Shown here: one piece after another, positions 34,062-41,613 of the stretch
Position numbering within the stretch: position 1 is the stretch's first letter
How the letters are laid out: each line of letters begins with the position of its first letter
Source: Pseudolabrys sp.
GTDB lineage: Bacteria > Pseudomonadota > Alphaproteobacteria > Rhizobiales > Xanthobacteraceae
NCBI GenBank assembly: GCA_029255525.1
Contig: JANLJK010000283.1
Location: forward strand, 1-41,613
Reading direction: 5' to 3'
DNA length: 41,613 nt
Notes under the pieces: model-generated
The model's database searches: none
The model's input: the letters and a program-made list of their open reading frames with translations, nothing else
What the model was told of the DNA's origin: nothing
Translations under genes and position numbers: made by a program

Positions 34062-34213
34062 TTGAAAAGGGGCGTCGCCGTACCGGGCGGCCGCTCCCTT
34101 TCGTCCCCAGCCTATATAGGAGAGAACGCCGGTCGACAACGCCGCTTCCCTTGCCTTTTCCAAAGCCTTGCCGCAGAAAAGCCGCGCATCCTTAACCGCC
34201 CCCGAGAATCGCG

Positions 34214-34873
34214 ATGACTGATTTCGCCACGGCGCGCCGCCATATGGTCGACGGCCAAGTCCGCACCGCCGATGTGACCGATCTGCGCATTCTGGGCGCG
34301 ATACAGGACGTGCCGCGCGAGCGTTTCGTGCCGGCGCAGGCGGCGGGGCTCGCTTACCTCGATCTCGATCTGGCGGTCGGAGCGGGGGCTTCTGTCGGAC
34401 GCCGGCTGCTGCGGCCGATGCTGCTGAGCAAGATGATGCAGGCCGCCGATATCGCGGCCACCGACCGCGTACTCGATATCGGCTGCGCCACCGGCTATGC
34501 GGCGGCCATCCTGGCCCGCTTCGCCGGCGAAGTCGTGGCGTTGGAAGAAGACGCGGGCCTGACCGAAACGGCGCGTTCGGTGCTGGCGTCGGAAAAGAAC
34601 GTGAAGGTCGTCAGCGGCGCGCTTGCGCAAGGCTGGGCCCAGGGCGGCCCCTACGACGTGATTCTGCTCGAAGGCTCGACCGAGGTACCGCCTCACTCGC
34701 TGTGCCGCCAGCTCAAGGACGGCGGGCGGCTGGTCTGCGTGCTCGGCTCCGGGCCCGATGCGAAGGCCGTGCTCTATCGCCGCAGCGGCGAGGACGTCGG
34801 CTACCGTGCGCTGTTCGATGCGGCCGCGCCTCTGCTGCCTGGGTTTGCGAAAGTGGCCGAGTTCGCCTTCTGA
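34214..34873 (+). CDS. pcm: Protein-L-isoaspartate O-methyltransferase family protein
   Basis: A 219-aa SAM-dependent methyltransferase, Pcm-like. It begins with MVDGQVRTADVTD and the RFVPA segment typical of Pcm, with LLSKMMQAADI before the SAM-binding motif I VLDIGCATGY (about 90-99) and motif II YDVILLEGS. Motif I has GCATGY where classical Pcm has GTGSGY, so repair activity on isoaspartate is not certain. In Hyphomicrobiales this gene commonly stands before tolC, as here. A stem-loop follows. Confidence 0.85.
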   Translation: MTDFATARRHMVDGQVRTADVTDLRILGAIQDVPRERFVPAQAAGLAYLDLDLAVGAGASVGRRLLRPMLLSKMMQAADIAATDRVLDIGCATGYAAAILARFAGEVVALEEDAGLTETARSVLASEKNVKVVSGALAQGWAQGGPYDVILLEGSTEVPPHSLCRQLKDGGRLVCVLGSGPDAKAVLYRRSGEDVGYRALFDAAAPLLPGFAKVAEFAF

Positions 34874-34916
34874 ATGCAGCCGCGCCAAGCCGGGTTCCAA
34901 AACGTGACCGAAAAGT

Positions 34917-34961
34917 CCCAGGGGTCCGCTTTCTGTGGGCGGGAGGTCCCTGGGGGGTTTT
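34917..34961 (+). terminator. Stem-loop after pcm
   Basis: CCCAGGG (34917-34923) pairs with CCCTGGG (34948-34954), with an inner CCGC/GCGG stem, followed by GGGTTTTA. A short T-run makes it a reasonable intrinsic terminator, or a structured leader of tolC. Confidence 0.42.
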
Positions 34962-35050
34962 AAGCACCTGCAGGGCCGCTTATGTTTCCCGCTCAATGAT
35001 TTGACGCGGTGCACGCGTGAGTCTCGGTTGCGTGCAGGGTTGGGTGGTGA

Positions 35051-36487
35051 ATGCGGTCGGGTAATCGAAGCAAGTGGTTTCGCGGTGTTGCGGCCGGAGC
35101 GCTGATGTGCGCCGCCGGGGCGCTTACGGCGATGCCCGTATCGGCTGAAACCCTCGATTCCGCGCTCATCCAAGCCTACCAGAACAATCCGAGCCTGAAT
35201 TCGCAACGCGCCGCGGTGCGCGCCACCGACGAGAACGTGCCACAGGCGCTCGCCGGTTATCGGCCGAAAGTGACGGTCACGGCGTCGGGTGGCGAGCAGT
35301 CGGCGTCGTCGACGACGAAGACCAACTCGTCGATCTCGCCGAATTTGCCGGCCACGTATTCGACGCTCAGCGGCTATAATTCGCCGGCCTCCGCCGGTGC
35401 GACCATCACGCAGACGATCTTCAACGGCTTCCAGACCGCCAATCGTACGCGCCAAGCCGAGGCGCAGGTGCTGGCGGCGCGCGCCACTTTGTACAACACG
35501 ACGCAAACGATTTTGTTCAATGCGGTCGTTGCGTACATGAACGTGCTGCGTGACGGCGCGGTGCTCGATCTGCAGAAGCGCAACGTCGAAGTGTTGCAGG
35601 AGCAACTGCGGCAGACTCGCGATCGCTTCAATGTCGGCGAGGTCACACGCACCGACGTCGCGCAGGCGGAATCGAGCTTGGCCACCGGCCGCTCTCAGGT
35701 TCTGACCGCGCAGGCCAATTACACGTCGTCGGTGGCGACCTATCGCCAGGTGATCGGCACCCAGCCGGGCAAGCTGACGCCCGGCACGCCGGTCGACCGT
35801 TTCTCGCCGACCAATGTCGATCAAGCGGTGTCTGTCGGTACCGGCAGCCATCCCTCGATTGCCGCCGCGCAGTACAATGTCGATGTCGCTCTGCAACAGG
35901 TGAAGGTGGCGGAAGGCGCGCTCTATCCGACTTTGTCGGTGCAGGGCAGCTTCCAGAAGAACTGGCTGAGCACGTCGAGCCTTGCCTCCATGGAAAGCTA
36001 CAACGCTTCGGTGTTGGGCACCTTGAGCGTTCCGATCTATCAGGGTGGTTCTGAATATTCCTTGATCCGCCAAGCCAAGGAAACACTCGGCCAGCGCCGG
36101 CTCGATCTCGATACCGCGCGCGATTCGGTGCGCCAAGCCATCCTGGCCGCCTGGGGCCAGTTGGATGCGGCGAAGGCCAATATCGAGGCGACGACAGCCT
36201 CGGTGCAGGCCTCGGAGATCGCGCTCAACGGCGTGCGCGAAGAAGCCCGCGTCGGTCAGCGCACGACCTTCGACGTGTTGACCGCGCAGCAGACGCTGGT
36301 GAATGCCCGCGTGTCGCTGGTCACCGCGCAGCGTGACCGCGTGGTCGCGTCCTACAGCCTCTTGTCCGCGGTCGGCCGGTTGGTGCCGGAAGTGCTCGGC
36401 CTGCGCGTACCGGCCTATCAGGCGCAGGTGCACTACGAGCAGGTGCGCGACAGCTGGGCCGGCGTGCGCACGCCGGCTGGCCGCTGA
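35051..36487 (+). CDS. tolC: TolC-family outer membrane efflux protein
   Basis: Trimeric outer-membrane channel of type I secretion and RND/ABC efflux systems, 478 aa. Signal peptide about 1-32 (VSA/ET), then ETLDSALIQAYQNNPSLNSQRA, the usual opening of TolC. The two repeated halves have the outer-membrane segments around ATITQTIFNGFQT (about 118-130) and LSVPIYQGGSEYSL (about 324-337), and helical coiled coils such as RDRFNVGEVTRTDVAQAESS. It ends in a C-terminal segment after LGRLVPEVLG-like sequence. Its place between pcm and popZ is conserved in the order. Confidence 0.93.
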   Translation: MRSGNRSKWFRGVAAGALMCAAGALTAMPVSAETLDSALIQAYQNNPSLNSQRAAVRATDENVPQALAGYRPKVTVTASGGEQSASSTTKTNSSISPNLPATYSTLSGYNSPASAGATITQTIFNGFQTANRTRQAEAQVLAARATLYNTTQTILFNAVVAYMNVLRDGAVLDLQKRNVEVLQEQLRQTRDRFNVGEVTRTDVAQAESSLATGRSQVLTAQANYTSSVATYRQVIGTQPGKLTPGTPVDRFSPTNVDQAVSVGTGSHPSIAAAQYNVDVALQQVKVAEGALYPTLSVQGSFQKNWLSTSSLASMESYNASVLGTLSVPIYQGGSEYSLIRQAKETLGQRRLDLDTARDSVRQAILAAWGQLDAAKANIEATTASVQASEIALNGVREEARVGQRTTFDVLTAQQTLVNARVSLVTAQRDRVVASYSLLSAVGRLVPEVLGLRVPAYQAQVHYEQVRDSWAGVRTPAGR

Positions 36488-36488
36488 G

Positions 36489-36506
36489 CCGCCGCGGCGG
36501 TTCTTT
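36489..36506 (+). terminator. GC palindrome with T-rich tail after tolC
   Basis: CCGCCGCGGCGG (36489-36500) directly after the tolC stop is followed by TTCTTTC. The palindrome has no loop, so a real hairpin would be short; a weak terminator candidate. Confidence 0.28.
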
Positions 36507-36689
36507 CTCCTCGTCCACAGTTCCTTGCATGTGATCACGGCTTGGCCTGCGCAAGCAGCGCAGGGCTGGCGTATAAAGGGTACGTGACGACGATTCGCTG
36601 CGTGGCCGAGGGGTTGTTCCCTGGGGCCCCGGCATCGTCCGCGGGGCGATCGCTATTACGTTCAGGGCTATGCGTTCGGGAAACAGGGA

Positions 36690-37439
36690 ATGACGCAACC
36701 GGCGAAGGCACAAGAGCCATCGATGGAGGAGATTCTTGCCTCCATCAGGCGCATTATTGCCGACGACGACGCGAGCAAGGCTCCAAAGCCGCCGGAGCCT
36801 GCGCCCAAGCCCGCGCCGCCGCCGATCGCGGCCGTGCCGAGCAAGCCGGCTCCGCCGCCGCCACCTCCGCCACCACCCCCGCGCGTCGTGGCGCCGCCGC
36901 CTCCACCGCCACCGCCACCGCCGCTGCCTGTGAACAAGCAGGAAGACATCGACGCGATGTTGGCGGATCTCGACGCGCCGCCGAAGATCGCGCCGAAGCC
37001 GATGCCGGTCCCGCCGCCCGCGCCGCCGATGGCGATGCCGGCGCCGGATGTGCTGGATCTGACCGAGGCGATGGCCGCGCCGCCGCCGCCGGCGAGCTTC
37101 CGCACCATCGACGGCGCTTCCGATGTCTTCTTCACCGACCGTGCGCCGGAGCCGCCGATGCGTCCGGCGCCGATGCCGATGCCGATGCCGGAGCCGCGCC
37201 CGATGGCGGCGCCGCCGGTCTATGACCGCAGCATCATCTCGAACACGACCGCGGCGGCCGTCGACAGCGCCTTCAATTCGCTGGCGCAGACGGTGCTCGG
37301 CAACAATGCCCGCACGCTCGAGGACCTGGTGAAGGAGATGCTGCGGCCGCTGTTGAAGTCGTGGCTCGACGACAACCTGCCGGGCCTCGTCGAGCGTATC
37401 GTGCGCGCCGAGATCGAACGCGTCTCGCGCGGGCGGTAA
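36690..37439 (+). CDS. popZ: Polar organizing protein PopZ (DUF2497)
   Basis: A 249-aa protein that forms a polar matrix anchoring the chromosome centromere (ParB) and cell-cycle proteins in alphaproteobacteria. The conserved N-terminal helix MEEILASIRRIIADDD (12-27) binds partners. Next is a long Pro-rich spacer with runs of up to seven prolines (about 30-175). The C-terminal multimerisation helices, from AVDSAFNSLAQTV to LVERIVRAEIERV, occupy about 188-246. Spacer length varies widely in the family. The first part of the tolC-popZ gap is GC palindrome; the promoter is not obvious. Confidence 0.92.
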   Translation: MTQPAKAQEPSMEEILASIRRIIADDDASKAPKPPEPAPKPAPPPIAAVPSKPAPPPPPPPPPPRVVAPPPPPPPPPPLPVNKQEDIDAMLADLDAPPKIAPKPMPVPPPAPPMAMPAPDVLDLTEAMAAPPPPASFRTIDGASDVFFTDRAPEPPMRPAPMPMPMPEPRPMAAPPVYDRSIISNTTAAAVDSAFNSLAQTVLGNNARTLEDLVKEMLRPLLKSWLDDNLPGLVERIVRAEIERVSRGR

Positions 37440-37456
37440 CGCCTCTCCCGTTCGTC

Positions 37457-37475
37457 CCCGCGAAAGCGGCGCGGG
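37457..37475. terminator. Hairpin between convergent popZ and MFS genes
   Basis: CCCGCG-N7-CGCGGG, within TCGTCCCCGCG ... CGCGGGAATGA, an imperfect larger inverted repeat. It resembles the dispersed 'CGTCATTCCCGCG' repeat and could act as a two-way terminator. Confidence 0.42.
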
Positions 37476-37504
37476 AATGAGCGGAGGATGCTGCAATGTC
37501 CGGC

Positions 37505-38713
37505 CTAAACCGGCGTTGCTTCATCCCCACGCCGCCTGAGCGCGCGCGCGAACCACAGGCCGAGCGCCAGCAGCAACACGCTCGTGATCAGGAAGACCGG
37601 TACGGCGCCGAAGCGGTCGAAGACCAGCCCGTAGACCGCGACACCCAAGGTTTGCCCGAGATACAGCGCGGATGAGAAAGCGCCCAACGCTGTGCCGCGC
37701 GCTTCCGGCGCCATCTGCGTGGCGTTGGTCTGCAACGTGTTGTGCAGCATGTAGAAGCCTAAGCCCACGCCGGTAATGGCGATCGGCGCCAGGTAAGCGT
37801 GCGGCTCGACGGCGAGCAGCAGGAAGGCCGCCGCCAGCACCACGCCGCCGGTGGTGGCAAGGCCGGTCTGCCCGAGACGGTTCACCAGCGGCCGCACCGA
37901 CAGGCTGTAGATCAAACCGCCGATGGCGAAGGTGCCGACGAACAGGCCGACCAGCGTGAAGCTCACGCCGAAGCGCAGATGCAGATCGGCGCCGACATAG
38001 GTGAAGGCGCCGAACATCAGCCCGGCTTCGATGGCGCCCATGGCGATGATCGCGCGCGCCCAGGACGAGCGCAGGACGGTGGCGTAATCGGTGAAGAAGC
38101 CGCGCGAACGTGTCGCGGTGGCGTGACCGGCGCGCGTGATCGGATTGCGCCAGAACTCGTAGAGCAAGGCCACGGTCGCGATGGCGAACAGACCTGAGAG
38201 AATGAAGAACACGTTTCGCCAGCCGAACAGATCGCCGAGGACGCCGCCGGCGGCCTGGCCGAAAAGCTGGCCGAGGATCTGTCCCGACAGGAACGTGCCC
38301 AACACCTGCTGGCGGCGTTCATAGGGGATGACGTCGCCGAGGAAGGCCATGGCGAGCGGGATGATCCAGCCGGCGGCCAGCCCGCAGGCCAAACGCGCCG
38401 CGACGAGTTGCGGCAGCGATTGCGCCAGACCGCACAGGAACACCAGGATCGTCGCCATGCCGGCGCCGGCGGTGACGCAGGCATATTTGCCGAAGCGGTC
38501 GCCGATCGGGCCGATGATGAGCTGCACCGAGCCGTGGGTCAGCGAATAGGCGGTGACCACGATCGAGGCGGCCCCGACGCTGACGCCGAGGTCGGTCGCG
38601 ATCTGCGGCAAGAGCGAATCCGAGACCCGCACCATCGACTGGCTGGCGAATCCGGCAAGGGCGAGGAGCGCGATGGCGCTGGTGGCGCTGCCGCGGGAGC
38701 GTGTTTCCGGCAC
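37505..38713 (-). CDS. MFS transporter (drug:H+ antiporter-like)
   Basis: Twelve-helix major facilitator protein, 402 aa, starting at GTG 38713 with GAGAG upstream. Motif A between helices 2 and 3 reads GPIGDRFGKY, and the FLGDVIPYERRQQVLG stretch after helix 4 fits the DHA1-type exporters of small molecules. A basic linker with HATATRSRG lies between the two halves. The substrate is unknown. It is divergent from valS with only 61 bp between starts, and interrupts the otherwise common popZ-valS order. Confidence 0.88.
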   Translation of the reverse strand: MPETRSRGSATSAIALLALAGFASQSMVRVSDSLLPQIATDLGVSVGAASIVVTAYSLTHGSVQLIIGPIGDRFGKYACVTAGAGMATILVFLCGLAQSLPQLVAARLACGLAAGWIIPLAMAFLGDVIPYERRQQVLGTFLSGQILGQLFGQAAGGVLGDLFGWRNVFFILSGLFAIATVALLYEFWRNPITRAGHATATRSRGFFTDYATVLRSSWARAIIAMGAIEAGLMFGAFTYVGADLHLRFGVSFTLVGLFVGTFAIGGLIYSLSVRPLVNRLGQTGLATTGGVVLAAAFLLLAVEPHAYLAPIAITGVGLGFYMLHNTLQTNATQMAPEARGTALGAFSSALYLGQTLGVAVYGLVFDRFGAVPVFLITSVLLLALGLWFARALRRRGDEATPV

Positions 38714-38729
38714 AAGTTGACTCTCGGTG

Positions 38730-38757
38730 GCGTGGCGGGCTTTCTACCCCGCCACGC
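38730..38757. promoter_or_regulatory. Perfect 10-bp stem in the MFS-valS divergent gap
   Basis: GCGTGGCGGG-N8-CCCGCCACGC ends 17 bp before the valS ATG. No T-run follows. As RNA it would sit in the valS leader; as DNA it could be an operator shared by both promoters. Confidence 0.42.
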
Positions 38758-38774
38758 AATCCAGACAAAGAACG

Positions 38775-41585
38775 ATGATCGAAAAGACCTACCAACCCTC
38801 GGAGGTCGAGGGCCGCATCTCACAGGCTTGGGAACAGGCGGGCGCCTTCAAGGCCGGTCGGCCCGAGCGCGCTCAGGCCGACGCTTACTCTATCGTCATC
38901 CCGCCGCCCAACGTCACCGGCTCGCTGCATATGGGCCATGCGCTCAACAACACGCTGCAGGACGTGCTGTGCCGGTTCGAGCGCATGCGCGGCAAGGACG
39001 TGCTCTGGCAGCCGGGCACCGATCACGCCGGCATCGCCACGCAGATGGTGGTCGAGCGGCAATTGATGGAGCAGCAGCAGCCGGGCCGCCGCGACATGGG
39101 GCGCGAGAAGTTCCTCGAGCGTGTGTGGGCCTGGAAGGCGGAATCGGGCGGCACCATCGTCAACCAGCTCAAGCGGCTGGGCGCGTCCTGCGACTGGTCG
39201 CGCGAGCGATTCACCATGGATGAGGGGCTGTCCAAGGCGGTTCTTAAAGTTTTTGTGGAGCTTTATCGGGAAGGGCTGATCTACAAGGACAAGCGACTGG
39301 TCAATTGGGACCCCAAGCTGCTCACGGCCATTTCCGACCTCGAAGTGATGCCGGTCGAGACCAAGGGCCACCTGTGGCACTTGCGCTATCCGATCGAGGG
39401 CAAGACCTTCAACGCCGAAGACCCGTCGACCTTCATCGTCGTCGCCACGACGCGGCCGGAGACGATGTTGGGCGACAGCGCGGTCGCGGTGCATCCGGAC
39501 GACGAGCGCTACAAGGCGCTGATCGGCAAGCACGTCATCCTGCCGCTGGTCGGCCGCAGGATCCCGATCATCGGCGATGAATATTCCGACCCCGAAAAGG
39601 GTTCGGGCGCGGTGAAGATCACGCCGGCGCACGACTTCAACGACTTTGAGGTCGGCAAGCGGCATGGGTTGCCGCAGATCAATGTGCTGACCATCGAGGC
39701 GAAGATCACGTTCGCGGAGAACGTCTTTCACCAACCGGACCAAGTGTCCGCCGACTTTGAAGAGACGAAGAAGCTTGAAGGCCTCGACCGCTTCGCCGCG
39801 CGCAAGGCCATCGTCGCGCGGCTGGAAGAGATGGGGCTGGTCGAGAAGATCGAGCCGCACACCAACGTCGTGCCGCATGGCGACCGCTCGAACGTCGTCA
39901 TCGAGCCGTTCCTCACCGACCAATGGTACGTCAACGCGGCCGAACTGGTGAAGCCCGCCATCGCCATGGTGCGCGAGGGCAAGACCAGTTTCGTGCCGAA
40001 GAACTGGGAAGCGACCTATTTCAACTGGATGGAAAACATCCAGCCGTGGTGCATCTCGCGCCAGCTTTGGTGGGGCCATCAGATCCCGGCGTGGTACGGG
40101 CCGGACGGCAAGGTGTTCGTCGCGCTGAGCGAGGCGGAAGCGCAGACGGAAGCCGACAAGCATTACGGCCAGACGACCGCGCTCAAGCGCGACGAGGACG
40201 TCCTCGACACCTGGTTCTCATCGGCGCTGTGGCCGTTCTCGACGCTCGGTTGGCCGGACAAGACCAAGGAGCTGGAGCGCTTCTATCCGACGTCGGTCTT
40301 GGTCACCGGCTTCGACATCATCTTCTTCTGGGTCGCCCGCATGATGATGATGGGCCTGCACTTCATGCCCAAGGAGCGTCCCGGCGCGCCGGCCGAACAG
40401 ATCGTGCCGTTCAAGGACATCTACATCCACCGTCTGGTGCGCGACGCCTCCGGCGCCAAGATGTCGAAGTCGAAAGGCAATGTCGTCGATCCGCTCGGCA
40501 TCATCGATGAATTCGGCGCCGACGCGCTGCGTTTCACCTTGATGCGGGCCGTCGCGCCGAGCCACGACATCCGGCTCGGTCCGCAGGACGTCGAGAACAA
40601 CCGTAACTTCGCGACCAAGCTCTGGAACGCGGCGCGCTTCGTCGAATTCAACGGCGCCGTGCGCGTCGAGGGCTTCGATCCGAAGTCCGCCAAGGAGACG
40701 CTCAACCGCTGGATCGCGCACGAGACCCAAAAGGCCGCTGCCGAGATCACCGCGGCGATCGAGACCTATCGCTTCAGCGATGCGGCGGGCGCGGCTTATC
40801 GCTTCGTCTGGAACGTCTATTGCGACTGGTATGTCGAACTGTCGAAGCCGGTGCTGACCGGCGCCGATGGTCCGGCCAAGGACGAGACGCGGGCCATGGC
40901 GGCCTGGGCGCTCGACGAGATCATCAAGTTGCTGCATCCCTTCATGCCCTTCATCACCGAAGAGCTGTGGGCGGTGACGGCCGAGCAGGGGCCCAAGCGC
41001 GGCGCCATGCTGGCGCTGAGCGACTGGCCCGCGCTTGCGGGGCTTAGTGACGACAAGGCTGAAGCCGAGATCGGCTGGGTCATCGACCTCATCACGGCGA
41101 TCCGCTCGATCCGCGCCGAGATGAATCTCAACGCCGTTATTCCAGTCGTGCTTGCGGGCGCATCCGCCACGACGCAGGATTTGGTGCAGCGCTGGGCCGA
41201 CGTTATCAAGCGTCTCGCGCGCGTGTCGGAGATTTCCTCGGCCGCGACCGCGCCGGCGGGCTCGGTGCAACTCGTCGTGCGCGGCGAGGTGGCGGCCTTG
41301 CCGCTCAAGGGCGTCGTCGATCTTTCCGCCGAGCGTGCGCGTCTGGCCAAGGAGATGCAGAAGGCGGAGGCCGACATCGTCCGCGTCGACGCAAAGCTCA
41401 ACAACCCGAACTTCATGGCGCGCGCCAAGGAGGAAGTTGTCGAGGAGGAAAAGGAAAAGCGCGAGGAAGCGGTCGGCCGGAAGGCCAAGATCGCCGAGGC
41501 TTTGGAGCGGCTGCAGGGGGGTGGAGTAACTTCTTTATCCCTCCCCCGCAACCGAACTCGGGTTTACCCGAGTTCGGCATTTTAA
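38775..41585 (+). CDS. valS: Valyl-tRNA synthetase
   Basis: Class I aminoacyl-tRNA synthetase charging tRNA-Val, 936 aa as read from ATG 38775. HIGH motif is HMGH at 52-55 (PPNVTGSLHMGHAL), KMSKS at 562-566. The editing (CP1) domain follows TTRPETMLGD, and the C-terminal anticodon-binding part ends in the usual Lys/Glu-rich coiled coil. The last about 22 residues after LERLQG are not ValS-like: they are read from a tract of six G (41516-41521) into palindromic repeat DNA. With one G fewer, the frame would stop at TAA 41527-41529, close to the usual end. A frame extension or base-call error is likely. Confidence 0.93.
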   Translation: MIEKTYQPSEVEGRISQAWEQAGAFKAGRPERAQADAYSIVIPPPNVTGSLHMGHALNNTLQDVLCRFERMRGKDVLWQPGTDHAGIATQMVVERQLMEQQQPGRRDMGREKFLERVWAWKAESGGTIVNQLKRLGASCDWSRERFTMDEGLSKAVLKVFVELYREGLIYKDKRLVNWDPKLLTAISDLEVMPVETKGHLWHLRYPIEGKTFNAEDPSTFIVVATTRPETMLGDSAVAVHPDDERYKALIGKHVILPLVGRRIPIIGDEYSDPEKGSGAVKITPAHDFNDFEVGKRHGLPQINVLTIEAKITFAENVFHQPDQVSADFEETKKLEGLDRFAARKAIVARLEEMGLVEKIEPHTNVVPHGDRSNVVIEPFLTDQWYVNAAELVKPAIAMVREGKTSFVPKNWEATYFNWMENIQPWCISRQLWWGHQIPAWYGPDGKVFVALSEAEAQTEADKHYGQTTALKRDEDVLDTWFSSALWPFSTLGWPDKTKELERFYPTSVLVTGFDIIFFWVARMMMMGLHFMPKERPGAPAEQIVPFKDIYIHRLVRDASGAKMSKSKGNVVDPLGIIDEFGADALRFTLMRAVAPSHDIRLGPQDVENNRNFATKLWNAARFVEFNGAVRVEGFDPKSAKETLNRWIAHETQKAAAEITAAIETYRFSDAAGAAYRFVWNVYCDWYVELSKPVLTGADGPAKDETRAMAAWALDEIIKLLHPFMPFITEELWAVTAEQGPKRGAMLALSDWPALAGLSDDKAEAEIGWVIDLITAIRSIRAEMNLNAVIPVVLAGASATTQDLVQRWADVIKRLARVSEISSAATAPAGSVQLVVRGEVAALPLKGVVDLSAERARLAKEMQKAEADIVRVDAKLNNPNFMARAKEEVVEEEKEKREEAVGRKAKIAEALERLQGGGVTSLSLPRNRTRVYPSSAF
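41552..41577. repeat. Perfect palindrome, 12-bp arms, CCGAACTCGGGT-tt-ACCCGAGTTCGG
   Basis: Twelve-bp perfect arms with a two-base centre, inside the apparent 3' end of valS. It pairs with the next palindrome to form a REP-like unit; if valS really stops at 41529 it would act as terminator or intergenic repeat. Confidence 0.6.
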
Positions 41586-41591
41586 GTGACC

Positions 41592-41613
41592 GAAGTCGGA
41601 AACATCCGACTTC
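41592..41613. repeat. Second palindrome, GAAGTCGGA-aaca-TCCGACTTC
   Basis: Nine-bp perfect arms with a four-base loop, reaching the window's last base, so it may extend further. Same design as the palindrome 15 bp upstream; together they look like a mobile or REP-type intergenic repeat. Confidence 0.55.

Noticed and set aside
34112-36538. 808-codon open frame on the minus strand opposite pcm and tolC
   Set aside because: Composition is Arg/His/Gly-rich without domain similarity; it mirrors the codon periodicity of the real plus-strand genes, which have clear families and starts.
36830-36940. Proline-codon runs in popZ as a tandem repeat expansion
   Set aside because: Proline-rich low-complexity spacers of variable length are normal for PopZ; no precise tandem unit is visible.
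1-41613. CRISPR array or transposase/insertion sequence
   Set aside because: No regularly spaced direct repeats and no transposase-like protein were seen anywhere in the window.

Overview
The window looks like chromosomal DNA from a high-GC alphaproteobacterium of the order Hyphomicrobiales, close to Nitrobacteraceae/Xanthobacteraceae. Supporting signs are a complete aapJQMP general amino-acid transporter next to metC, the gene order pcm-tolC-popZ-valS, small exported GCG-type and Cys-rich-repeat proteins, and a palindromic repeat of the 'TCATTCCGGGGCGCG' type common in this group. These are judgements from the reading; no database search was run. About 40 protein genes and two tRNAs are supported; most of the window is ordinary core genome with three more accessory stretches.

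Region by region. 1-5376: envelope genes: the 3' part of penicillin-binding protein 1C, then an ArnT-like GT-C glycosyltransferase, a PAP2 phosphatase, a polyprenyl-phosphate sugar synthase-like GT2 and a small LAB_N membrane protein. This set fits dephosphorylation of lipid A and its replacement by a lipid-linked sugar. 5377-11065: metC, divergent from aapJQMP. 11066-15538: two tiny DNA-binding proteins, the cysteine genes cysK and sseA, and a membrane diguanylate cyclase. 15569-23900: a catabolic-looking module: an extradiol dioxygenase divergent from a LysR regulator, a LIV-type ABC transporter and a MetE-like zinc methyltransferase. TTCAT/ATGAA inverted repeats flank lysR on both sides. 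24120-27237: pncB, a Crp/Fnr regulator, and an OmpW-like protein with an FNR/FixK box about 90 bp upstream of its start. 27256-31485: a two-component pair with a candidate autoregulatory repeat, three small exported proteins and a fatty-acid hydroxylase-type membrane protein. 31511-33628: a trypsin-like protease fused to a DRGH (NUC1) nuclease, immediately beyond the 3' end of tRNA-Asn and followed by tRNA-Cys. 34214-41585: the pcm-tolC-popZ-valS block, with an MFS exporter between popZ and valS.

The strongest candidates for something undescribed are the 705-residue protease-nuclease fusion, which has an internal ribosome-binding-site-like start ahead of the nuclease part and a perfect inverted repeat upstream, and the LysR/dioxygenase/LIV-ABC/MetE-like module, whose dioxygenase seems to have Tyr where the family has a second-sphere His. 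The valS end also deserves checking, because a run of six G extends the frame into palindromic repeat DNA.
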